Part shown: piece by piece, positions 1 to 4,807 of the stretch
Numbering within the stretch: the stretch's first letter is position 1
Layout: each line of letters starts with the position of its first letter
Source of the DNA: Anaerolineales bacterium
GTDB taxonomy: Bacteria > Chloroflexota > Anaerolineae > Anaerolineales > VGOW01
Length of the DNA: 9,664 bases
Direction of reading: 5' to 3'
Assembly: GCA_919901875.1 (NCBI GenBank)
Contig: CAKKQG010000276.1
Span: 9,409 to 19,072, forward strand
Notes under the pieces: generated by a model
Database searches by the model: none
Told to the model about the DNA's origin: nothing
The model's input: only the letters and a program-made list of their open reading frames with translations
Program-made: the position numbers and the translations under genes

Positions 1-4
1 TTTT

Positions 5-343
5 ATGGACTGGCAAAAAATCATTCCTGTCATCGTCTCAATCTTCATCATCATCTTCATCGCCGTGGTGCGCGCCTATTCCAAAACGTTTGCGGCGATT
101 GTCTCAACCATGCCAATCAACATTGCGCTTTCGATGTGGATCATTTACAGCGCGGAAGAAGGCAAACCCGAATCGTTTGTCTCATTTATGCAATCCATGC
201 TGCAGGGCATCATCCCAACTGTGATCTTTGTGTTCGTGGCTTGGTTGGCGGCGCGCGCAGGTTGGGATTTGTGGCAAGTGTTGTTGACTAGTTATGCAGT
301 GTGGGCAGTTTCGATTGCATTGATCTTTTGGCTGATCAAATAA
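5..343 (+). CDS. small four-helix membrane protein, GlpM/DUF3147-like (tentative)
   Basis: A 112-residue, very hydrophobic protein. Four membrane segments can be read at roughly residues 5-25, 29-49, 61-84 and 90-111, with one polar stretch (EEGKPESF, about 51-58) between helices 2 and 3. There is no signal peptide cleavage motif and no recognisable catalytic residue. Length and helix layout, including a polar loop after helix 2 and a Trp-rich last helix, resemble the small inner-membrane GlpM/DUF3147 group, but this rests on remembered pattern and is tentative; the function is unknown. The ATG lies only four bases from the window edge, so the ribosome binding site and promoter cannot be seen and a longer start upstream cannot be excluded. 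The next gene follows after 34 bases of TTGTTCATT-like repeat. Confidence 0.75.
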   Translation: MDWQKIIPVIVSIFIIIFIAVVRAYSKTFAAIVSTMPINIALSMWIIYSAEEGKPESFVSFMQSMLQGIIPTVIFVFVAWLAARAGWDLWQVLLTSYAVWAVSIALIFWLIK

Positions 344-377
344 TTGTTCATTCTTCATTGTTTCATTGTTCATTGAT
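344..377 (+). repeat. low-complexity TTCATTG-type tandem repeat
   Basis: The whole gap between the membrane protein and the YbaK-like gene consists of degenerate copies of a 7-9 base word (TTGTTCATT, CTTCATTG, TTTCATTG, TTGTTCATTG). It contains no Shine-Dalgarno and no convincing promoter. It resembles the other low-complexity intergenic fillers in this window (3580-3643 and 4707-4740). Function unknown. Confidence 0.55.
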
Positions 378-866
378 ATGACTCAACTTTCACCCAGCGC
401 GCAAAAAGTTCAAGACACTCTCCAATCTCTCGGCTTTAACTTGCAAGTGATCGAATTCGAGCAAACCACGCGCACATCGGTTGAGGCGGCGCAGGCGGTT
501 GGGTGTGAGGTAGGACAAATTGCCAAGTCGTTGATCTTCAAAGGCAAGCAAAGCGGCAAAGCAATTTTGATCATCGCCAGTGGCGCAAATCGTGTGGATG
601 AGAAAAAGATCAAATCAATACTTGGCGAAAAAGTTGAAAAGCCCGACGCCGATTTTGTCCGCGAGCAAACAGGTTTTGTAATCGGCGGTGTGCCGCCAGT
701 GGGTCACACGCAAAAGTTGGAGACGTTGATTGACGAAGACTTGCTGAAGTTTGACGAGATATGGGGCGCCGCGGGAACGCCGAATGCAGTATTCAAACTT
801 GCGCCACAAGAGTTGGTGAAGATGACGGGCGGAAAGATAGCGAATATTAAAACACCTGTTGCGTAG
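378..866 (+). CDS. YbaK/EbsC-family aminoacyl-tRNA deacylase (ProX-like)
   Basis: A 162-residue stand-alone editing-domain protein. The family hydrolyses mischarged aminoacyl-tRNA in trans, for example Cys- or Ala-tRNA(Pro), in the cytosol. Seen here: the active-site lysine in QIAKSLIFKG (Lys50), GANRVDEKK (about 74-82) and the glycine loop GGVPPVGH (103-110), followed by a WGAAGTPNAVF segment typical of the ProX/YbaK-like subgroup. Length matches single-domain members (about 155-170 residues). The start chosen is ATG 378; an in-frame TTG at 366 adds only four residues, lies inside the repeat and has no better ribosome site. No Shine-Dalgarno is visible before 378. Exact tRNA specificity cannot be read from the sequence. 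Confidence 0.88.
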   Translation: MTQLSPSAQKVQDTLQSLGFNLQVIEFEQTTRTSVEAAQAVGCEVGQIAKSLIFKGKQSGKAILIIASGANRVDEKKIKSILGEKVEKPDADFVREQTGFVIGGVPPVGHTQKLETLIDEDLLKFDEIWGAAGTPNAVFKLAPQELVKMTGGKIANIKTPVA

Positions 867-922
867 ATTGGAAATGTAGAATAGTATCAAGCAAGGTTCG
901 CATTCTTTGAAGGAAAAAATTG

Positions 923-1864
923 ATGAACAAGATTTTTGCACACTCGTGTGAAGCAATGACCGAGATAGAAGACAATAGTGTTGCCCTAACAGTCACATCT
1001 CCACCTTACTGGAATGCTATTGATTACGATATTCACGCATCTGATAAAACTCAACACTACCGCACTCGCGCCTATAACACTGGGTATACTGAGTATTCAA
1101 ATTATCTTGATTGGCTGGAAAATATATTCATAGAAGTATTGCGTGTAACAAAACCCGGCGGTTTCTGTTGCATGGTAATAGGCACTGTTTTGCAAAAAGG
1201 GAAACATTATCCAGTACCTTTTGATGCTATCACACGATTAACTCAAAAGGGTTGGGAATTCCATCAAGACATCATTTGGCACAAATGCACGGCGGGGGTA
1301 AAACGCGCAGGTGTCACGATCCAAAAACCATATCCGGGTTATTACTATCCCAACATCATGACCGAATATATTTTAGTCTTTCGGAAACCTGGACAACCAA
1401 TCTACCAAACTCATACACAAGAGGAAAAGGAACAAGCCGCATATCCAATCAATCGTCTTTTTACAATGGATGTTGCCAATAACCTGTGGCATATTGCGCC
1501 AGTTCCGCCTAATGTAATTGATCACCCCTGCCCCTTTCCTGAGGAAATTCCTCAACGCTTAATTTCAATGTACTCTTATAAAAACGATCTGGTGTTGGAT
1601 CCGTTTACAGGATCAGGACAAACACTCAAAGTTGCACATCAATTAAATAGAAATTATGTAGGTTATGAGCTGCTTCAAAAATATATTGATTTGTCGTTAA
1701 AACGCATTGAGGAACCACTTTCAATAAGACCCAAGCAACTTATAGCTGTGTTTGAGAAGATCGATCTAGATGAACCCTCTGGGAATTCCGCAGAACGCAA
1801 GCCCCAGAATGGGAAAAACGGGAAAGTTCTTTCTGGCGAATCTTTGCCTCTGTTTGATTCATGA
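923..1864 (+). CDS. orphan site-specific DNA methyltransferase, beta class, probably N4-cytosine
   Basis: A 313-residue DNA methyltransferase using S-adenosylmethionine. The catalytic motif IV TSPPYW is at residues 25-30 near the N terminus, and the SAM-binding motif I DPFTGSG is at 226-232 near the C terminus. This order (IV, target recognition, I) defines the beta class. SPPY flanked by Thr and Trp is typical of N4-cytosine enzymes, although N6-adenine cannot be excluded. The middle section (about 90-200) probably holds the target recognition region. ATG 923 is preferred over TTG 920 because AGGA at 911-914 is well spaced for it. No restriction endonuclease, specificity subunit or vsr gene adjoins it, so it looks solitary. 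Sampled 60-base lines inside the gene are about 28-43% GC against about 55% in the aspartokinase gene, which suggests recent acquisition. The last 40 residues are polar and low in complexity. Confidence 0.9.
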   Translation: MNKIFAHSCEAMTEIEDNSVALTVTSPPYWNAIDYDIHASDKTQHYRTRAYNTGYTEYSNYLDWLENIFIEVLRVTKPGGFCCMVIGTVLQKGKHYPVPFDAITRLTQKGWEFHQDIIWHKCTAGVKRAGVTIQKPYPGYYYPNIMTEYILVFRKPGQPIYQTHTQEEKEQAAYPINRLFTMDVANNLWHIAPVPPNVIDHPCPFPEEIPQRLISMYSYKNDLVLDPFTGSGQTLKVAHQLNRNYVGYELLQKYIDLSLKRIEEPLSIRPKQLIAVFEKIDLDEPSGNSAERKPQNGKNGKVLSGESLPLFDS

Positions 1865-1968
1865 ACGCTATGCTCATTTGGAATGGAATAATATATTTAT
1901 AAGTAGAATTACACAAACTACAAAGCGCAAACCCCATACACTTTGACTAGCCACTTTTCAGCACGCTC
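1865..1968 (+). other. AT-rich gap after the methyltransferase, possible -35 for the leader
   Basis: No gene, hairpin or tRNA is visible here. The first half is AT-rich like the methyltransferase gene and may belong to the same transferred segment. A TTGACT hexamer at 1943-1948 would be a good -35 box, but there is only a poor -10 at the normal 17-18 base spacing. The alternative extended -10 at 1970-1978 is annotated separately. Confidence 0.4.
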
Positions 1969-1969
1969 A

Positions 1970-1978
1970 TGCTAACAT
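1970..1978 (+). promoter_or_regulatory. possible extended -10 (TGcTAACAT) for the aspartokinase leader
   Basis: TG at 1970-1971 followed by TAACAT at 1973-1978 (4 of 6 against TATAAT) stands eight bases before ATG 1987. Initiation would then fall at about 1985-1987, giving a leaderless or nearly leaderless message that begins with the leader peptide. The arrangement matches the better promoters before 4808 and 7204. No good -35 lies at 17 bases; TTGACT at 1943-1948 is 24 bases away. Inference only. Confidence 0.35.
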
Positions 1979-1986
1979 CAACCCCA

Positions 1987-2067
1987 ATGAACTCTATGCG
2001 CTCGACCATGATGGGTACCACTACTACGACTTCGCAGATGCGAACGCCGTTACTTCGTCTTGGGTGA
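1987..2067 (+). CDS. Thr/Met-rich leader peptide of an aspartokinase attenuator
   Basis: A 26-codon ORF ending in TGA at 2065-2067. Its core reads MMGTTTTTSQM, with five consecutive Thr codons (ACC ACT ACT ACG ACT, 2017-2031) after a Met-Met pair. In total 7 of 26 residues are Thr and 5 are Met. An in-frame ATG at 1969 would give 32 codons with two more Thr. Thr and Met are end products of the pathway that begins with the aspartokinase encoded downstream, and the layout parallels enterobacterial thrL, a Thr/Ile-rich peptide controlling thrABC. The role inferred is sensing charged Thr-tRNA, and possibly Met-tRNA, by ribosome stalling. There is no Shine-Dalgarno; translation may be leaderless from the possible -10 at 1973-1978. 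The ORF is too short for usual gene callers. It shares the frame of the aspartokinase gene, from which the TGA separates it. Confidence 0.68.
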   Translation: MNSMRSTMMGTTTTTSQMRTPLLRLG

Positions 2068-2130
2068 GTGCAGAGTAGAGTGAAACACGAACACACAACG
2101 CGGAGCCAAACGGCTTCGCGTTTTTATTTT
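2031..2130 (+). promoter_or_regulatory. transcription attenuator with competing hairpins upstream of aspartokinase
   Basis: Three alternative pairings can be drawn. (1) A protector: TTCGC 2031-2035 with GCGAA 2040-2044, starting at the last Thr codon of the run. (2) An antiterminator: 2036-2051 (AGATGCGAACGCCGTT) with 2109-2123 (AACGGCTTCGCGTTT), 15 pairs including two G-U, with C2045 bulged. (3) The terminator 2097-2122. Pairing 2 uses the whole 3' arm of the terminator and so excludes it. A ribosome stalled early in the Thr run would cover segment 2031-2035 and leave 2036-2051 free, which favours read-through into the aspartokinase gene; rapid passage would let the protector and terminator form. 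The pairings are seen in the sequence; the mechanism is inferred from thr, his and trp attenuators. No folding energies were computed. Confidence 0.62.
2097..2130 (+). terminator. Rho-independent terminator (attenuator) before aspartokinase
   Basis: Arm AACGCGGAGCC (2097-2107), loop AAAC (2108-2111) and arm GGCTTCGCGTT (2112-2122) form 11 pairs with a single G-U. A T-rich run, TTTTTATTTT, overlaps the stem end at 2121-2130. It lies 29 bases after the leader stop codon and 54 bases before the aspartokinase ATG, so it would stop transcripts before the structural gene. There is no T tract on the other strand, so it acts only in the + direction. Confidence 0.82.
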
Positions 2131-2134
2131 ACTC

Positions 2135-2167
2135 AGACCTCACAGGTTTTAAAAACCTGTGAGGTCT
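2135..2167. repeat. 33-bp perfect palindrome (AGACCTCACAGGTTTT arms)
   Basis: Two 16-base arms, 2135-2150 (AGACCTCACAGGTTTT) and 2152-2167, are exact reverse complements around a single central A at 2151. It lies between the attenuator terminator and the aspartokinase Shine-Dalgarno. The form resembles dispersed REP-like palindromes found between genes in many bacteria; whether it recurs in this genome cannot be seen from one window. In RNA it would form a hairpin with an A/T-rich tip in the 5' region of the aspartokinase message. Confidence 0.8.
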
Positions 2168-2173
2168 CTGGCG

Positions 2174-2179
2174 AAGGAG
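2174..2179 (+). promoter_or_regulatory. Shine-Dalgarno of aspartokinase
   Basis: AAGGAG lies five bases before ATG 2185. It decides the start against the longer in-frame ORF that could open at GTG 2068, and it is seven bases downstream of the 33-bp palindrome. Confidence 0.8.
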
Positions 2180-2184
2180 ATGCG

Positions 2185-3579
2185 ATGAAAAAAACTCTGG
2201 TCATGAAATTCGGCGGCACGTCTGTCGGCAGCGCAGAGGCGATAAGCAAATCGGCAGAGATCGTGCGCGCGGCGAAAAAAGATTGGGCTGAAGTGTTGGT
2301 GATCGTCTCGGCGATGAGCGGCGTGACCGATTTATTGTTGAAGGGCGCACACAGCTGCGCGGCGGGTGACGGCAACACCTACAAAGAGATCGCCGCGCAA
2401 TTAAGATCAAAGCATCACGAGGCGATCAAGGGTTTGGGAGTCGAGTCCATTGCATCGCGCATCGAACCGCTCATCAACGAATTTGAATCACTGTGTCACG
2501 CCGTTCACATTTTGGGCGAAGCCTCACCGCGCGCGATTGACGCCATTAGCTCTTTGGGCGAGCGCATGAGTATTCATTTGATGAGCGCGCGGCTGAATCA
2601 ACTTGGAATTAAATCGGAAGCGATTGAGGCGAGCGAATTAATTTTAACGGATGACGTTTTTGGATCGGCGAACCCGCAGATGGATGAGACGAGAGCGAAA
2701 TGCGAATCGCGGTTGCGCCGCCAACTGCAAAATGGCGAAGTGCCTGTCGTCACCGGATTCATCGGCGCAACGAAGTCGGGTGCGGTGACTACACTCGGAC
2801 GGGGCGGCAGTGATTACAGTGCCGGCATTTTGGGGGCGGCGTTAGCGGCAGATGAAGTTTGGATTTGGACGGATGTCAATGGCGTAATGACGGCTGACCC
2901 GCGTGTCGCGCCCAATGCCATCACGTTGAATCAACTTTCCTTCCGTGAAATTTCTGAGCTGGCTTACTACGGCGCGAAAGTGTTGCATCCCAAAACGATC
3001 CGACCTGTCGTTGAACGCGGGATCGATCTGTGGATCAAAAATACTTTTAATCCATCACACCCTGGCACATTGATCGTCCCTGACAATGGTCACGCGGCGG
3101 GCGCGATCAAAGCGGTGACGGCGATCAAAGGGCAGAGTTTGATCACGATTGAAGGGCGTGGCATGATGGGCGTGCCGGGCGTGGCGGCGCGCGCCTTTGG
3201 CTCGGTGGCGCGAAGTGGCGTCAGTGTGTTGCTCATCACGCAAGCGTCATCGGAGCAGAGTATTTGTTTTTCCGTGCCGGAGAATTTATCGGCAAAAGTG
3301 ATTGAGGGGCTCAAAGAAGAATTTAAACTTGAACTGGCGCGGCGCGACATTGACACCGTCTCATCCATTATCAACACCGTCATCGTCACCGTCGTTGGCG
3401 CGGGGATGCGTTACACGCCCGGCATTTCGGGCAAAGTGTTCAGCGCACTCGGCAACAAGGGGCTCAATATCATCGCTATCGCTCAAGGCTCGTCGGAGTG
3501 TTCGATTAGTTTAGTCGTGGACGCGAAGGATGCAGATGAGGCGGTGCGTTCTATTCATCAGTTAATTGTGGAAAGGTAA
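2185..3579 (+). CDS. lysC: aspartokinase, ThrA-type, monofunctional (EC 2.7.2.4)
   Basis: A 464-residue cytosolic enzyme that phosphorylates aspartate with ATP, the committed step to Lys, Thr, Met and diaminopimelate. The kinase domain begins with KFGGTS (residues 8-13) and continues with SSLGERMS (about 120-127), GRGGSD (205-210) and TDVNGVMTADPR (about 229-240). Two ACT regulatory domains follow: one with SLITIEGRGMMGVPGVAARA, the other with ALGNKGLNIIAIAQGSSE near the C terminus. These ACT motifs are those of the aspartokinase half of bifunctional ThrA/MetL, but the protein ends here and the homoserine dehydrogenase half is absent. Length fits monofunctional ThrA-like enzymes. ATG 2185 has AAGGAG at 2174-2179. 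Transcription appears to be controlled by the upstream Thr/Met attenuator, and the ACT domains suggest feedback inhibition as well. Asd follows after 77 bases. The enzyme is certain; which end product inhibits it is not. Confidence 0.95.
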   Translation: MKKTLVMKFGGTSVGSAEAISKSAEIVRAAKKDWAEVLVIVSAMSGVTDLLLKGAHSCAAGDGNTYKEIAAQLRSKHHEAIKGLGVESIASRIEPLINEFESLCHAVHILGEASPRAIDAISSLGERMSIHLMSARLNQLGIKSEAIEASELILTDDVFGSANPQMDETRAKCESRLRRQLQNGEVPVVTGFIGATKSGAVTTLGRGGSDYSAGILGAALAADEVWIWTDVNGVMTADPRVAPNAITLNQLSFREISELAYYGAKVLHPKTIRPVVERGIDLWIKNTFNPSHPGTLIVPDNGHAAGAIKAVTAIKGQSLITIEGRGMMGVPGVAARAFGSVARSGVSVLLITQASSEQSICFSVPENLSAKVIEGLKEEFKLELARRDIDTVSSIINTVIVTVVGAGMRYTPGISGKVFSALGNKGLNIIAIAQGSSECSISLVVDAKDADEAVRSIHQLIVER

Positions 3580-3643
3580 AGAGGTAAATACGTAAACAGG
3601 TAGACACGTAGACAGGTACGTGTTTACTTGTTTACGTGTCTAC
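3580..3643. repeat. GTAAAC/GTAGAC repeat forming two mutually exclusive hairpins
   Basis: The gap between aspartokinase and asd is built from repeated GTAAAC, GTAGAC and ACACG words followed by their complements. Two long stems are possible. The first pairs 3591-3608 with 3619-3636: 18 pairs, two of them G-U, with a 10-base loop. The second pairs 3600-3613 with 3630-3643: 14 pairs, one G-U, with a 16-base loop. They share bases, so only one can form. No T-run follows either, so neither looks like a classical terminator. It may be a dispersed repeat, an mRNA-stability element or a modulator of asd expression. Confidence 0.7.
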
Positions 3644-3656
3644 TTCTTGCAACATC

Positions 3657-4706
3657 ATGTCAAAAATAAAAGTAGCAGTTCTCGCCGCAACAGGCGCAGT
3701 AGGGCAACGGTTTGTGCAGTTATTAGAAAACCATCCTTGGTTTGAAGTGACCGCGCTCACCGGAAGTGATCGCACTATCGGGCAAACATATCAAGAAGGA
3801 TGTCGCTGGATTCTCTCTTCGCCAATGCCGGAATATGCGAAGAGAATGAAAGTGATTCCAACTGAAGCCGGACTCGACGCGCAAATTTGTTTCTCTGCCC
3901 TGCCCGCCGATCTGGCGCGCGACGTGGAGCCGGCCTTCGCCAAAGCCGGACACTTCATCGCCTCAAACGCTTCGGCGCACCGCATGTGGGACGATGTGCC
4001 GTTGCTCATCCCCGAAGTGAATCCTGATCACACCGCGCTGGTGAAAGCCCAACAAAAGAATCGCGGCTGGAGCGGATTCATCACCACCAACCCGAACTGC
4101 ACTTCAACCGGATTCACAATTTCATTGCGCCCTCTTCTTGATCAATTTGGAATTAAAAAAGTTTTTGCCGTGTCGTTGCAAGCGTTGTCGGGCGCGGGTT
4201 ATCCGGGCGTGGCGTCGCTCGACGCGATTGATAATGTGATTCCCTACATCGGCGGCGAAGAAGGCAAAGTGGAGACCGAACCGCAGAAGATGTTGGGGAG
4301 ATTAAATGGCGGCAATGTGATTCATGCTGATTTTAAAATTTCGGCGCACACGAATCGAGTCGCTGTCACCGATGGGCATGTGGTGTGCGTCTCGGTTGAA
4401 CTGAATCAAAAGGTGTCGCCGTCAACCGTCGCGGAAGCGTTGGCTAACTTCCAAGCGCCGGAGATCGTGCGTGGCTTACCCAGTTCGCCCAAAGTGGCGA
4501 TTGAGGTGAAGAGCGAAGCGGATCGTCCGCAACCACGCAAAGACCGCGATGCGGGTAACGGCATGACGACTGTGGTGGGGCGCGTGCGCGAAGATCCGTT
4601 GTTCGACGTAAAGTATGTCGTCCTCTCGCACAACACCATTCGCGGCGCGGCCGGCGGATCGTTGTTGAATGCCGAGTTGATGGTGGCGCAGGGATTGATA
4701 AAGTAA
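3657..4706 (+). CDS. asd: aspartate-semialdehyde dehydrogenase, archaeal/fungal-type (EC 1.2.1.11)
   Basis: A 349-residue cytosolic enzyme that reduces aspartyl phosphate with NADPH to aspartate semialdehyde, the step after aspartokinase. The Rossmann nucleotide loop ATGAVGQ is at residues 11-17. The catalytic cysteine is Cys148 in TTNPNCTSTG, and SAHTNRVAV carries the probable acid/base histidine (His231). The spacing and the 'SLQALSGAGYPG' segment match the archaeal/fungal-like branch rather than the E. coli enzyme. The C-terminal NTIRGAAGGSLLNAE is characteristic. ATG 3657 is chosen; the in-frame GTG 3636 lies inside the upstream hairpin and adds seven unconserved residues. No Shine-Dalgarno is visible before either start, so translation may depend on coupling to aspartokinase or on an unseen promoter. 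Orientation and spacing suggest one transcription unit with aspartokinase. Confidence 0.95.
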   Translation: MSKIKVAVLAATGAVGQRFVQLLENHPWFEVTALTGSDRTIGQTYQEGCRWILSSPMPEYAKRMKVIPTEAGLDAQICFSALPADLARDVEPAFAKAGHFIASNASAHRMWDDVPLLIPEVNPDHTALVKAQQKNRGWSGFITTNPNCTSTGFTISLRPLLDQFGIKKVFAVSLQALSGAGYPGVASLDAIDNVIPYIGGEEGKVETEPQKMLGRLNGGNVIHADFKISAHTNRVAVTDGHVVCVSVELNQKVSPSTVAEALANFQAPEIVRGLPSSPKVAIEVKSEADRPQPRKDRDAGNGMTTVVGRVREDPLFDVKYVVLSHNTIRGAAGGSLLNAELMVAQGLIK

Positions 4707-4740
4707 AAAGGGAAACAAGGGAAATAGGGAAACAAAGGAA
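4707..4740 (+). repeat. polypurine GGGAAA-type tandem repeat
   Basis: Directly after the asd stop codon, the words AGGGAAAC, AAGGGAAAT, AGGGAAAC and AAAGGAAA repeat with an 8-9 base period on the + strand. It abuts the inverted repeat at 4740-4780. No function is apparent. It is the same style of low-complexity filler as 344-377 and 3580-3643. Confidence 0.55.
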
Positions 4741-4780
4741 ATGTCATTCCGCGTCGAGCAACACGATTCGGAATGACATT
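4740..4780. repeat. inverted repeat, 12-bp perfect arms (AATGTCATTCCG)
   Basis: Arms 4740-4751 (AATGTCATTCCG) and 4769-4780 (CGGAATGACATT) are exact complements separated by 17 bases. The core resembles dispersed ATTCCG...CGGAAT intergenic repeats common in bacterial genomes. It could act as a transcript end for asd on either strand, but no long T-run follows. The right arm supplies the probable -35 box (ATGACA) of the next promoter. Confidence 0.75.
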
Positions 4781-4801
4781 GTTTAACAGTCATGCGATAA
4801 T
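4773..4801 (+). promoter_or_regulatory. promoter of the PaiB-family gene, leaderless type
   Basis: ATGACA (4773-4778, 5 of 6 against TTGACA), a 17-base spacer, and GATAAT (4796-4801, 5 of 6) preceded by an extended TGC at 4793-4795. Only six bases separate the -10 from ATG 4808, so transcription should start at or next to the A of the start codon. This agrees with the absence of a Shine-Dalgarno. Confidence 0.7.
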
Positions 4802-4807
4802 CTATTT

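Noticed and set aside
366..377. TTG start for the YbaK-like gene
   Set aside because: It is part of the TTCATTG repeat and adds four residues without a ribosome site.
923..1864. Complete restriction-modification system
   Set aside because: Both neighbours are housekeeping genes or control DNA; no endonuclease frame is present on either strand.
2068..2184. Aspartokinase starting at GTG 2068 (39 extra residues)
   Set aside because: The extension would encode the terminator stem and the palindrome, has no Shine-Dalgarno, and KFGGTS already lies at the usual distance from ATG 2185, which has AAGGAG.
1865..2184. Lysine riboswitch (L box) or T-box before aspartokinase
   Set aside because: The space before the terminator is taken up by the Thr-rich ORF, and no multi-helix lysine aptamer or T-box sequence could be recognised; peptide attenuation explains the region better.
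3580..3643. CRISPR-like array
   Set aside because: The units are 6-16 bases with no regular spacers, and the second half is the complement of the first; this is an inverted, low-complexity repeat.
3636..3656. asd starting at GTG 3636
   Set aside because: The codon lies inside the 3' arm of the intercistronic hairpin and adds seven unconserved residues; MSKIKVAVLAATG from ATG 3657 is the normal N terminus.
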